From positions 1-21,421 of the forward strand of contig CAZIMJ010000003.1 of assembly GCA_964540205.1 (NCBI GenBank): a stretch of 21,421 nt of DNA. The letters run 5' to 3'. Made by a program: the position numbers and the translations under genes. Below are positions 1 to 8,664 of the stretch, in pieces. Origin of the DNA: WTAW01 sp964540205 (GTDB lineage Bacteria; Acidobacteriota; Aminicenantia; Aminicenantales; Aminicenantaceae). The stretch's first letter is position 1, and every line of letters begins with the position of its first letter. The notes beneath the pieces are model-generated. The model had not been told where the DNA came from and made no database searches. It saw only the letters and a program-made list of their open reading frames with translations.

Positions 1-258
1 TTCGGTCCGGTCCTTTATAAACTGGCTCAGGTTTATGACAAGAGGAGAGGAACAATCTTTTGTCCTTTGCTGAGAAAGCCTTCGGTGACTCCCTATAAAC
101 AGTACCGGAGAGAAGCTTTGGAGGCGGCTGTGGGACAGACGATTCATCTCTCTTACCGTCTGGCTAGCAAAGAAGTGGCTCGGATCAAAGGGTATGCGCC
201 GTCTAAAAGCACGATCCATAATTATGTCCAAGAGTTGGCCGGGATGTATGGCCAATAG
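1..258 (+). pseudogene. Transposase-like fragment (5' end outside window)
   Basis: An open frame runs from the first base to a TAG at 256-258 and has no clear start in the window, so the gene is cut by the window edge. The visible 85 residues include a SYRLASKEVAR...SKSTIHNYVQELAG stretch, which looks like the helix-turn-helix found in the N-terminal half of several transposase families (UPF0236/ISLre2-like proteins have a comparable SYR-A...S--T-H-WV pattern). The frame stops right after this helix, with none of a catalytic domain, so I read it as a truncated remnant. No terminal inverted repeat or target duplication is visible. Family assignment is tentative; it could also be the end of an unrelated DNA-binding protein. 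Confidence 0.35.
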
Positions 259-334
259 CCATCTTACAAGAAGCGACAAAGAGAAAGAAGAATGAAGACC
301 TTTAAATGTTTTATTTTCTGTAAAATAGAAAGAG

Positions 335-407
<73 letters not shown>

Positions 408-427
408 TCCTTGCAAAGATAGTCAAT

Positions 428-455
428 TTGAATACAATATCTATTCTATGATAAT
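428..455 (+). promoter_or_regulatory. Candidate sigma-70 type promoter for smc
   Basis: TTGAAT (428-433) and GATAAT (450-455) are separated by 16 nt, giving 4/6 and 5/6 matches to the -35 and -10 consensus. They sit about 60 nt upstream of the smc start in an AT-rich gap that also separates smc from the divergent tRNA. This is pattern match only; the AT-rich background makes chance matches common. Confidence 0.3.
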
Positions 456-516
456 TGACCATATCATTCTTAATAAAAATCCAATAAACTGTCAAGAGAA
501 ACAGGAAGTGTAGAAC

Positions 517-3500
517 ATGATCATCAAGCGACTGGAGCTTCAAGGATTCAAATCCTTCTCAGAAAGAACCAAGGTTGTCTTCCATCCAGGCATCACAGCA
601 ATCGTAGGTCCCAATGGAACAGGAAAAAGTAACATCGTCGATGCCCTCCTCTGGGTTCTGAGCGGAAAACGCCAAAAAGCCCTCAGGGGAGAAAGGGGCA
701 GTGACATCATATTCAACGGGAACACAAAAACACCACCCGTGAGTATGGCAGATGTCAACCTCATCCTGAGAGATGGGGACGAAGATCTCATCATTAACCA
801 TCGTTTTTTCCGATCTGGCGAGGGCGAGTACCGGATGAACGGTAAGGTCTCCAGACTCAAAGACATCCATGATCATCTCTGGAAAAAAGCCATCGCCGAG
901 ACAGAATATTTTGTCATTGAACAAGGGAGTATCGGCCTTTTTCTCTCTTCAAAACCCCTTGAAAAGAGGCAACTCCTAGAGGAAGCAGCCGGTACGGCCT
1001 TTTACAAAGACAAAAGGAAGCAGGCACAGAACAAACTGGAAAGCAGCGAACAGAACATGGACCGGCTGGAAGATATCATCGCGGAAGTAGATCGAGGAAA
1101 GAATTCACTCAAAAGGCAAGCCAGTTCCGCCATTCGGTACAGACAATTAAGAGAGACGATCCGGGAGTACACTCTTTTTCTTTTCCGGGAGAAAATTCAC
1201 ACCCTTGAAAAAAGTCAAGCAGAGACAGCCAGCAACTACAGGCGAAGCTTAGAACATGAGCAAGACCTTATTGCACAGTTGAAATCAGAGGAGAGACAGC
1301 TGGCTTCAAAGCGGAAAGAGGTCTGGGAAATCGAGATATCTAACAAACAGGAAAAGGAAGACTTCTTTTCCCTCAAAACTCAACTCTCCCGTATAGAATC
1401 GGATCAGGACAAGGAAGAAAAACGCATCGATTATTTTGCTGAGAACAGAGCAAAAGCTAAAAAGGACAGGGAGGAGCTCCATAAAGAAAATATCGCACTG
1501 GAGGAGGAGAAAACAGCATCAGAAGACACTTTCCTCAGCTTGAATCGAGTGCTCGAACAAAAACAGAAAGAACTGGAGGAGATCTCTCAGGACACACAGG
1601 TCTCAGACGATGACCTGCAGCAAAAACAAGAAAAGATCGAGTCCCTCCGCAGTGAACTCCTTGAAAAACTTGCTATTCAGACAGAAATAAAAAATGACGC
1701 AAGCAGGTACGAAAAAGAGATCGAACTGATCTTGCGTCAGGAGGATAAGCTCAAATCTCAGGTCGACAGCGAAAAGAACCTCGCCGACGAAAAAGGCTCC
1801 GCGATCAAACAAAACACGGTTGACCTGGAACAGCTTCAGAAAAGCCTAGAAAAGAAAACGAAAGAGACCGCAAATGTGCAGGCCACGCACGAACAGCTCA
1901 ACTCCGCGATCGCAAATCTTCAAGATCAACTCGAAGACCTGGAAAAAGAGAAGGACAAAAACATCCATCATCTGCAGGCATTGGAAAAGCTGGAAGAGAA
2001 AGAACGCAGCCAGGATCTCACCGCCGAAATCCCTGGCTCGTTGGGGATCCTGGCCGATTTGATCGACGCTGATCCAGACCACGCGCTCCTCATCGATCTC
2101 TTCTGGAAAGAAGAGGCTAAGGCGAATCTTATCTCTGTCGAAGATTTCCTCAAGAATCTCCCACAGCACAAGCCTGCGGGGAATTACTTTTTGTTCTCTT
2201 CCCATAAGAAGGGCTCAGTCCCCAAGGAGGTCGAAAAGGACCCAAGAGTCATCGGCCTTCTCAAGGCAGCTATCCAGCCCGACTCAAAGATCAAGGATTC
2301 CTTCCCGCAGCTTGAAGAAGCCGTGATCGTTCAAGATATCAAAACCGCTGTCGAACTGTGGCTTCAGTATCCCACAATCAACTCTCTAACGATGAAGGGG
2401 GAGCTTCTTTGCGCATCGGGACTCATGAAGCTCGGGCCGAAAAAGGAGGGTATGTTTTCTCTCAGCCAGGAGATGAGAGCACTGAAAGAGACGATCGAGG
2501 GTATAGAGGCTAAAATTCCGCCACTAACCCGGACGATCGATGAAAAACTCCAAGCTCAGACAAGCCTCGAAGAACAAAGGCAAGAGGCAACTTCTCATCT
2601 GTCGAAACTCGAGAGGCAGATCGATGAAAAGGAGAAGGATAACGCTTACTATCGATCTGAGACTCAGAAGATCGAATCCAATGTTACTCTCTTCAAGAAA
2701 GAGTTGGATTTCCTCTTAAAAGAGAAACAAGATAAAAGCTTAAAACTGGAAGACCTCACGAAGAAAATCAAAGGATTGGAAGAGGTTGAGAACGCATTAA
2801 AGGAGGAGGTCCAAAAAGAAGAAGAACGCTTGGCACATCTTAGAGGAAATATAAGCCAGAGGAGAAAATTCTTTTTCGAACTCCAATCGGGCGTTGACAT
2901 CACCCAAGAAAAGATCAACAACACAAAATCCCAGATCCGGGCCATCTCTTTGAGATCACAGACAATCGACACCAAAATGGAAGCTCTCGCTGAGGAGATC
3001 GAGGTCTCGAAGGTTGAAGAAAAAAAATCCAGAGTTCGGATCCAGGAGTTTTCCTCCCAAGCCTCTCAACTGGAGAAAGAGATCGCAGATAAGGAAACTC
3101 AAGAAATCGACCATGAATCCCGGTTCAAGTCAGCACAGAACGAACAGCAAGCAATGGAGCAACGACTGGAGGAACGGCGGGAAGTTTATGAGGCCAAAAA
3201 AGAAGAACGCGTTCAGTGGGAGATCAAAAAAGCAGAGAGAGACCGGGATATCGCCAATTGCGAGGAATCCTGCTGGCAAGAACTCAAAAAAACCCTGGAT
3301 GAAATCAAAAAGGACGTCCCCATGGAGTCCCTTCCCGAAATCAACGTTGAGGACCATTTGAGTAAAGCCAAAGAGAAGCTCCAATCGTTTAAGGCTGTGA
3401 ACCTCATGGCCGAGGAAGAATATCTCATCCAGAAAGAGCGTTACGAATTTCTCACCCAGCAGCGCGATGACCTGCGAGATTCCATCGATACAACACAGGA

Positions 3501-4005
3501 AGCCATTCGAAAGATCGATCAGGAAAGTAAAACGCAGTTCTTGAGCGCCTTGCGGGAAGTGGATAAGAACTTTAAAGATGTTTTTTCTATTCTTTTCGAA
3601 GGGGGGCATGCAGAGATTAAGCTCGTCGACCCGAATTTGCCCTTAGAGAGTGGCGTGGAGATCATCGCCCAACCCCCGGGAAAAAAAGTCCAAAGCATGG
3701 GACTCCTCTCAGGTGGCGAGAAAAGCCTGACCAGCCTGGCGTTCTTTTTCGGGCTTTTCAGGTATAAACCCACGCCCTTCTGTATCCTCGATGAAGTGGA
3801 TGCCGCGTTGGATGAAAGAAATCTCACCAGGTTTCTCAATCTGATGAAAAAGATCAAAGATCAGACGCAGTTTATCATTATCACGCACAATTTTAAGACT
3901 ATGGAAGTCGCTGACTATATCTACGGGACATCCATGGGAGAACCGAACATCACCACGGTCTACGCCATGAAGATGGAAAAAAAGAAAGAGGACAGTTTGG
4001 GATGA
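517..4005 (+). CDS. smc: Chromosome segregation ATPase SMC
   Basis: The protein is 1162 aa, normal for bacterial SMC, the condensin subunit that works with ScpA/ScpB to organise and segregate the chromosome. The N-terminal ATPase half opens with MIIKRLELQGFKSF and has Walker A GPNGTGKSN (residues 31-39) and an R-loop LRGERGSDIIFNG. Two long charged coiled-coil arms flank a hinge at about 505-645 (PGSLGILADL to SGLMKLG). The glycine-rich end of the hinge is more diverged than usual. The C-terminal half has the ABC signature LSGGEKS (SGGE at 1065-1068) and Walker B CILDEVDAALDERN (D1092, E1093). The ATG is preceded by AGGAAG at a workable distance and gives the canonical N-terminus. The stop overlaps the next start by 4 nt, so the two genes are probably translationally coupled. 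No scpA, scpB or ftsY lies in the window. Confidence 0.97.
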   Translation: MIIKRLELQGFKSFSERTKVVFHPGITAIVGPNGTGKSNIVDALLWVLSGKRQKALRGERGSDIIFNGNTKTPPVSMADVNLILRDGDEDLIINHRFFRSGEGEYRMNGKVSRLKDIHDHLWKKAIAETEYFVIEQGSIGLFLSSKPLEKRQLLEEAAGTAFYKDKRKQAQNKLESSEQNMDRLEDIIAEVDRGKNSLKRQASSAIRYRQLRETIREYTLFLFREKIHTLEKSQAETASNYRRSLEHEQDLIAQLKSEERQLASKRKEVWEIEISNKQEKEDFFSLKTQLSRIESDQDKEEKRIDYFAENRAKAKKDREELHKENIALEEEKTASEDTFLSLNRVLEQKQKELEEISQDTQVSDDDLQQKQEKIESLRSELLEKLAIQTEIKNDASRYEKEIELILRQEDKLKSQVDSEKNLADEKGSAIKQNTVDLEQLQKSLEKKTKETANVQATHEQLNSAIANLQDQLEDLEKEKDKNIHHLQALEKLEEKERSQDLTAEIPGSLGILADLIDADPDHALLIDLFWKEEAKANLISVEDFLKNLPQHKPAGNYFLFSSHKKGSVPKEVEKDPRVIGLLKAAIQPDSKIKDSFPQLEEAVIVQDIKTAVELWLQYPTINSLTMKGELLCASGLMKLGPKKEGMFSLSQEMRALKETIEGIEAKIPPLTRTIDEKLQAQTSLEEQRQEATSHLSKLERQIDEKEKDNAYYRSETQKIESNVTLFKKELDFLLKEKQDKSLKLEDLTKKIKGLEEVENALKEEVQKEEERLAHLRGNISQRRKFFFELQSGVDITQEKINNTKSQIRAISLRSQTIDTKMEALAEEIEVSKVEEKKSRVRIQEFSSQASQLEKEIADKETQEIDHESRFKSAQNEQQAMEQRLEERREVYEAKKEERVQWEIKKAERDRDIANCEESCWQELKKTLDEIKKDVPMESLPEINVEDHLSKAKEKLQSFKAVNLMAEEEYLIQKERYEFLTQQRDDLRDSIDTTQEAIRKIDQESKTQFLSALREVDKNFKDVFSILFEGGHAEIKLVDPNLPLESGVEIIAQPPGKKVQSMGLLSGGEKSLTSLAFFFGLFRYKPTPFCILDEVDAALDERNLTRFLNLMKKIKDQTQFIIITHNFKTMEVADYIYGTSMGEPNITTVYAMKMEKKKEDSLG

Positions 4006-5477
4006 AGATACAGCTCTTTGTTCCACCTGGAGGCTACTTTGCCGAACGATGGACCAAAGGATCTTCCATGCCGCCTCTCGGTCTTCTCTACATCGCAGCA
4101 GTCCTGGAAAAGGAAGGACATGAGATCCGGATCGTTCCTGCCGATATCTTAAAGCTCAATTGGAATCAAATCGCCGGGGAGATCAGGACGTTCAAAGCAA
4201 ATATCATCGGCGTTACATCCACCACAGAAAATCGATTCCAGAGTTTCGACCTCATAAAGCTGGCGAAGAAAGAACACCCCCTGGGCTTGACTGTCATGGG
4301 AGGACCTCATGCTTCGATGGCCGCTGAGGATTGTCTCAAACACATCCCCGAGCTGGATATCGTCGTTAAGGGCGAAGGGGAAGAGACTATGCGCGAACTC
4401 TGTCGCGCACTGGAAGGGAATGATAGCAATGATGCTCTCAGTTCCGTTGCCGGAATTTCATACAGGCAAGATGAAAAGATCCAAACAAATCCTCCCCGTG
4501 TGCCGATCAAAAACCTGGACACGATCTCCCGCCCTGCCTATCATTTCATTCCTTTTGAGACATACAACTTCCGTTTTGAAGTCCCGGGTCAGGGACTACT
4601 TCCTGCGGTCAATATGATGTCCAGCCGAGGATGTCCCTTCAACTGCAACTTTTGCGCAACTCCCATAAATTGGGGCCGTCTCGTAAGGATGAGGAGTGCG
4701 GAGAACATTATCGACGAGATCGAATTTCTCATCAATGAATATGGAGTGAAAGTCATTTTCTTTTTTGATGACACATTCAACACAAACCCAAAACGCGTGC
4801 ACGCGATCTGTGACCTTATTATTGAGCGTAAGCTGGATATTTATTTCAAATGTGATGTCAGGATCGACCTCATCGACAAACCTCTGCTTGTAAAAATGAA
4901 AGAAGCGGGCCTCTTCCACCTCTCCTTCGGGATAGAGGCAGGCTCCGAACGTATCAGGAACCAAGTCGTCAACAAGAAGATCGAAGTCGATGATTTTCAC
5001 CATTTGGTCGAGTGGTGCAATGAACTGGACATCATCCCCAACGCCTTTTTCATATTCAGCCATCCGACAGAGACTTGGGAGGAGGCCCAAGAATCCATCA
5101 AGATCATCGAACAGTACAGAGACAAGATTGAGGCGAGCATTGCCATCCTGCACATCTATCCGGGAACTCCTCTGGAAAAAACAGCCAAAGAGATGGGAGT
5201 GTTACCCGAAAACTTCACCTGGACAAAAAAATACCAATCCGGGATCATCACGTTACCGGCGGCTCAGGGGGATGTACCGCTCTTTATCGATAAACTCACC
5301 TGGGCACAGGTCAGTGAACTTGTCTTCCGGTGGTCATTGAGCGGCGGCCAGGTATCGATCTTCCGGAAGATTCCCCGGATTTTATCCAACATCCGGTCTT
5401 TAGGGGATATCAAACGCTACACCATCATGGCTTTTGTGTATTTCAAGCTAAAACTCAAAAAAATATTCAAAAAATAG
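4002..5477 (+). CDS. B12-binding domain radical SAM protein (BchE-like class)
   Basis: The 491-aa protein has the two-domain architecture of cobalamin-binding radical SAM enzymes. The N-terminal Rossmann-like part, residues 1-140, contains PPLGLLYIAAVLEKEGHEI and the VMGGPHAS motif (about 98-105). The radical SAM core carries the 4Fe-4S ligands C211, C215 and C218 in SRGCPFNCNFCATP. Downstream FFDDTFNTNP and FGIEAGSERI match conserved barrel strands. A strict DxHxxG cobalamin ligand motif is not visible, as is common in this class, so cobalamin may bind without a protein histidine ligand. The C-terminus (about 450-491) is basic with a hydrophobic patch, suggesting peripheral membrane association. 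Substrate is unknown: this family includes Mg-protoporphyrin ester cyclase, lipid and hopanoid methylases and many uncharacterised enzymes. ATGA overlap with smc implies co-transcription. Confidence 0.88.
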   Translation: MKIQLFVPPGGYFAERWTKGSSMPPLGLLYIAAVLEKEGHEIRIVPADILKLNWNQIAGEIRTFKANIIGVTSTTENRFQSFDLIKLAKKEHPLGLTVMGGPHASMAAEDCLKHIPELDIVVKGEGEETMRELCRALEGNDSNDALSSVAGISYRQDEKIQTNPPRVPIKNLDTISRPAYHFIPFETYNFRFEVPGQGLLPAVNMMSSRGCPFNCNFCATPINWGRLVRMRSAENIIDEIEFLINEYGVKVIFFFDDTFNTNPKRVHAICDLIIERKLDIYFKCDVRIDLIDKPLLVKMKEAGLFHLSFGIEAGSERIRNQVVNKKIEVDDFHHLVEWCNELDIIPNAFFIFSHPTETWEEAQESIKIIEQYRDKIEASIAILHIYPGTPLEKTAKEMGVLPENFTWTKKYQSGIITLPAAQGDVPLFIDKLTWAQVSELVFRWSLSGGQVSIFRKIPRILSNIRSLGDIKRYTIMAFVYFKLKLKKIFKK

Positions 5478-5534
5478 GTTGAAACTTTGGGTTCAAATTG
5501 AAAAAATATATCCCACGATTTTCATGAGATTCTG

Positions 5535-5573
5535 AGGTTGGGATCCGGATTTCAGAATTCCGGTTTCGAACCT
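5535..5573. other. Two-tier stem-loop upstream of first symporter gene
   Basis: AGGTT (5535-5539) pairs with AACCT (5569-5573), and inside it CCGGA (5545-5549) pairs with TCCGG (5559-5563). The structure ends 7 nt before a strong AGGAGG Shine-Dalgarno site (5581-5586) for the symporter at 5591. It has no T-run, so it is not a standard terminator. It could be an mRNA processing or attenuation structure, or chance. Confidence 0.3.
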
Positions 5574-5590
5574 TGAAGTGAGGAGGGATC

Positions 5591-7084
5591 ATGTCATCAT
5601 ACCTTTACATCATTCTGGCCTACTTGCTCATTCTGACCGCATTCAACTTTTACAGGGCCCGACGCATCAAAACCCAAGATGATTTTATGGTGGCTGGCCG
5701 CAGCCTGAAGACCAATGTCATGGTCTTTACGTTGATCTGTACCTGGATAGGTTCGGGGACCTTTATTGCAGGGGCTGAGTTCGCAGCCCAAGCTGGATTT
5801 TCCGCCATATGGCTTGCTGCGGGCGCCTGGGTGGGTATCATTATTATCTTTTTTCTTGCAGCAAAGATCCGAACGTTCGGCCAGTACACGATCGGCGATA
5901 TTCTCGAAGAACGCTACGGCCCAGCGGCGCGAGTATTCGGCGCCATTGCCATCATCATATCCTTTACAGCTATTGTCTCTTATCAGTTTGTCGCCGGCGG
6001 GTTTATCCTGAATGTCGCCACAGATGGGGCCATCCCCGAGTCAATGGGCATTATCATCGCTGCGCTCTTTGTTATCCTTTTTACAACCCTCGGTGGGATG
6101 ATGGCCATCGCCTACACAGACCTGCCCAACGGGATCATCATCGTCCTTGCATGCATACTCTCAGTCCCCTTTGTCTATTTGGCTGCAGGAGGGTTTGAGC
6201 AGGCAACACAGAACCTCGCTCCAGGATATTTTTCGGCTGTAAACGAACAATTCGGAGCACATCCCACACTCAAAGTCGCCGGCTACTTTCTGGCCACTAT
6301 GTTCCTCCTCATGGGTGTTCAGAGCATGTATCAGAAGTTTTACAGCGCCAAGACACCTAAAGATGCCAGAAAGGCAGCGATCTGGTGGACCGTAGGCACC
6401 GTATTCGTCGAAACGGTCGTGGTGGTTATCGCCGTTTTTGCTTACAGCAAACTGAAAGACCAGATCGACCTGACAATACCGCGGGAAGGCGGAAAGATTG
6501 TCCTTTTGGCGGCCAGAAACCTTGTCCCAGCTCCGGTCGGCATCCTCCTCCTGGGTGCAGCCTGTGCGGTCGTGATATCCACAGGCATGAATTACCTCCT
6601 CTCTCCATCGACAAACATCATGCGCGACATCTATCAGCGTTTTCTCAACAAGGACGCCAAACAGAGCACCATGGTCGCCCTTCAGAAAATTTGTGTCGTA
6701 ATCCTTGGAGTCATCGCCTTTTTCCTTGCCATCCGGATGAAATCCGTGCTCAGCATGGCGATCTTTGCGTACACAATATATGGCGTATCCATTACACCTG
6801 CGCTCATCGCCGCTATGACGTGGAAAAGAGCGACCAAGCTAGGGGGATTGGTCTCCATCATCTCGGGCACTTTTGTGACTATCTTCCTGAGGATCATGGT
6901 GGAAGTCCTGCCACCCGAGATGGTTCCGGATGGAGATCCCTGGGGAATTCCTATCATCTTTCCGGGATTGGTCGTATCGATCGGCTCGCTGATCATTGTC
7001 AGTCTTCTGACTAAAAAACCATCACCCGAAGAGATTGAGAAATTTTTTCCAACAAAAGAATCAGTCATAAGCGATAATCACTAG
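5591..7084 (+). CDS. Sodium:solute symporter family protein (copy 1)
   Basis: The 497-aa, very hydrophobic protein has about 13 predicted membrane segments spread over residues 4-478, as expected for the SSS (SLC5-type, LeuT fold) family of Na+-coupled transporters. Family landmarks include DDFMVAGRSLK after TM1, a TWIGSGTF segment in TM2, FGQYTIGDILEERYG before TM4, GGMMAIAYTDLPNG, and an ISTGMNYLLSPSTNIMRDIYQRF stretch in which the TM8-type serine/threonine residues usually form part of the sodium site. Start is the ATG 4 nt after AGGAGG. Substrate cannot be read from sequence: family members carry proline, pantothenate, solutes such as acetate, and sugars. The next gene is a paralogue and a deacetylase follows, so an acetylated or amine-type substrate is a reasonable guess, but only that. 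Confidence 0.9.
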   Translation: MSSYLYIILAYLLILTAFNFYRARRIKTQDDFMVAGRSLKTNVMVFTLICTWIGSGTFIAGAEFAAQAGFSAIWLAAGAWVGIIIIFFLAAKIRTFGQYTIGDILEERYGPAARVFGAIAIIISFTAIVSYQFVAGGFILNVATDGAIPESMGIIIAALFVILFTTLGGMMAIAYTDLPNGIIIVLACILSVPFVYLAAGGFEQATQNLAPGYFSAVNEQFGAHPTLKVAGYFLATMFLLMGVQSMYQKFYSAKTPKDARKAAIWWTVGTVFVETVVVVIAVFAYSKLKDQIDLTIPREGGKIVLLAARNLVPAPVGILLLGAACAVVISTGMNYLLSPSTNIMRDIYQRFLNKDAKQSTMVALQKICVVILGVIAFFLAIRMKSVLSMAIFAYTIYGVSITPALIAAMTWKRATKLGGLVSIISGTFVTIFLRIMVEVLPPEMVPDGDPWGIPIIFPGLVVSIGSLIIVSLLTKKPSPEEIEKFFPTKESVISDNH

Positions 7085-7092
7085 ATAGAATT

Positions 7093-7133
7093 TTTATGTC
7101 TCCTGCTGCCGTGCTGTTGATTGATGACATAAA
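7093..7133. promoter_or_regulatory. 8-bp perfect inverted repeat between the symporter genes
   Basis: TTTATGTC (7093-7100) and GACATAAA (7126-7133) are exact inverted copies with a 25-nt spacer, in the 70-nt gap between the two symporter genes. The right arm ends 8 nt before the Shine-Dalgarno site of the second gene. It could be an operator half-site pair or an mRNA hairpin that controls the second cistron. A chance origin is not excluded. Confidence 0.3.
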
Positions 7134-7141
7134 TCCAGAAT

Positions 7142-7147
7142 AAGGAG
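7142..7147 (+). promoter_or_regulatory. Ribosome binding site supporting TTG start
   Basis: AAGGAG lies 7 nt before TTG at 7155-7157. The spacing is ideal, and it is the main argument for the non-ATG start of the second symporter. Confidence 0.7.
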
Positions 7148-7154
7148 TTGTATT

Positions 7155-8573
7155 TTGCCTTATCTGATCACGATCGTAGTGTATCTCCTCATTTTGTTTA
7201 TCTTCGGACTCCGGATCGTCAAGAGACTGAAGAAAAAAGAGGATTTCCTTGTTGCAGGAAGGTCCCTCACCGCTCCGGTCCTTGTGGGAACTTTGCTTGC
7301 TACATGGATGGGATCAGGGGATATTTTCAGTGTCTCTGACCTCAGCTACAACCATGGATTCTCCTCTCTCATCGGAAGCAGCGGCGGATGGTTGGGGATT
7401 ATCGTCGTCTTTTTTATTGCCGGAAGGGTCAGACGCTTCGGCCAATTCACCGTCCCCGATATATTGGAAGCAAGGTACAACAAATGGGCACGAATCCTTG
7501 CTACGATCACCACGATCATTGCTTACGTAACCATCGTCAGTTATCAATTTCGAGGAGGTGGATGGGTCCTCAACATCATCACAGAGGGTAGGGTCAAGGA
7601 ACAACACGCTATGGCATTGGTGGCCGTCTTTGTCATCACCTATACCCTGCTCGCTGGGATGTTATCTGTGGCTTACCTGGATGTTCTAAACGGCATCCTG
7701 ATGATCACAGCGATATTTATCTCAGTGCCTTTCCTGATCCACCATGTGGGAGGAATGGACTATATCGTGGCCAATGTCACCCCAAGAAGTCACTCTATAC
7801 TGGGAAATATGACGATGGTCCAAGCCATGGGTTATTTTTTCCCCACTCTGCTCCTCGCACTGGGTAACGGCAACATGTATCAACGGTTTTTTTCTGCCAA
7901 AAACGAAAATGAAGCAAAAAAATCTGTGATCGGTTGGGTGATAGGAGTGATCCTGTTAGGAATAGCGCTCCAGAGCCTGGCAGTGATAGGGAGTAGCTAT
8001 TTCAAGGGCCTCGAAGCCGAAGAGGCGGGAAAGATCATCCTTCTTGTCGCTCACAAAGGGGTACCTGTAGCTATAGGGTGTGCTCTGATCGCAGCCGTTG
8101 TGGCCATAATCATCTCTACCGCGAACAGTTTTCTTCTCGTCCCTGCGACGAACGTTGTGCGGGACATCTACCAGAGGTTTATCAACCCGGATCTGCCCGA
8201 CAAGAAAATGATCCTTCTCTCGAGGGTAGTGGTTGTTGTGCTCGGAATTATATCGTTCTCTCTGATCTCGTTTTTCCCGCGTATTTTGGATGCAGCATAC
8301 GCTGCGTACACTGTATATGGAGCGGGGATAACTCCAGCCCTTATTGCCGTCTTTTTCTGGAAGAGAGCAACCGTTCCGGGCGGAGTTCTATCCATTTTGG
8401 GAGGACTGAGTGTGACCGTTATCTGGGAGGTTTTAACCAAGATCCAGGGACATCCTCCCTTGAGCGTCCCGGCTGTCTACCCTGCTCTACTCTGTTCATT
8501 GGTTCTTCTTTTTGGTGTCAGCCTTCTCACTCCAAAACCGCCGGAAGACAAGTGGAAGCCCTTTTTCACCTGA
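7155..8573 (+). CDS. Sodium:solute symporter family protein (copy 2)
   Basis: This 472-aa paralogue of the preceding gene has the same hydrophobic pattern of about 13 membrane segments and the same landmarks: KEDFLVAGRSLT, TWMGSGDIF, FGQFTVPDILEARYN, ISTANSFLLVPATNVVRDIYQRF and YGAGITPALIAVFFWKRAT. I accept the TTG start at 7155 because AAGGAG (7142-7147) lies 7 nt upstream and the first membrane segment begins immediately (MPYLITIVVYLLILFIF). It is co-directional with copy 1 with a 70-nt gap, so the pair likely arose by tandem duplication followed by divergence. The pair may transport different but related solutes. No substrate-specific motif is recognised. Confidence 0.88.
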   Translation: MPYLITIVVYLLILFIFGLRIVKRLKKKEDFLVAGRSLTAPVLVGTLLATWMGSGDIFSVSDLSYNHGFSSLIGSSGGWLGIIVVFFIAGRVRRFGQFTVPDILEARYNKWARILATITTIIAYVTIVSYQFRGGGWVLNIITEGRVKEQHAMALVAVFVITYTLLAGMLSVAYLDVLNGILMITAIFISVPFLIHHVGGMDYIVANVTPRSHSILGNMTMVQAMGYFFPTLLLALGNGNMYQRFFSAKNENEAKKSVIGWVIGVILLGIALQSLAVIGSSYFKGLEAEEAGKIILLVAHKGVPVAIGCALIAAVVAIIISTANSFLLVPATNVVRDIYQRFINPDLPDKKMILLSRVVVVVLGIISFSLISFFPRILDAAYAAYTVYGAGITPALIAVFFWKRATVPGGVLSILGGLSVTVIWEVLTKIQGHPPLSVPAVYPALLCSLVLLFGVSLLTPKPPEDKWKPFFT

Positions 8574-8652
8574 TAATACATGGGCTGACGCCTCGTATCT
8601 GTAGCAAGTTTGACTCGTGAATAACCAGGAAATATTCAGCGAGATTTGGTTG

Positions 8653-8661
8653 AAAGGAGAG
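8653..8661 (+). promoter_or_regulatory. Ribosome binding site that fixes the deacetylase start
   Basis: AAAGGAGAG ends 3 nt before ATG at 8665 (core AGGAG spaced 5 nt). The longer in-frame GTG at 8617 has no such site, so the 16 residues between them are probably not translated. Confidence 0.75.
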
Positions 8662-8664
8662 AAG

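Noticed and set aside
312..327. TATTTT-CTGT-AAAATA hairpin as a terminator for the tRNA
   Set aside because: The stem is only A-T pairs and no T-run follows on the minus strand, so termination is unlikely on sequence grounds.
3130..3609. Long minus-strand open frames inside smc, and similar frames inside other genes
   Set aside because: They lie antisense or out of frame within clear protein-coding genes, have no family resemblance and no ribosome binding sites.
8617..8664. GTG start for the deacetylase
   Set aside because: No ribosome binding site, and the ATG at 8665 has AAAGGAGAG; the extra residues do not resemble the family N-terminus.
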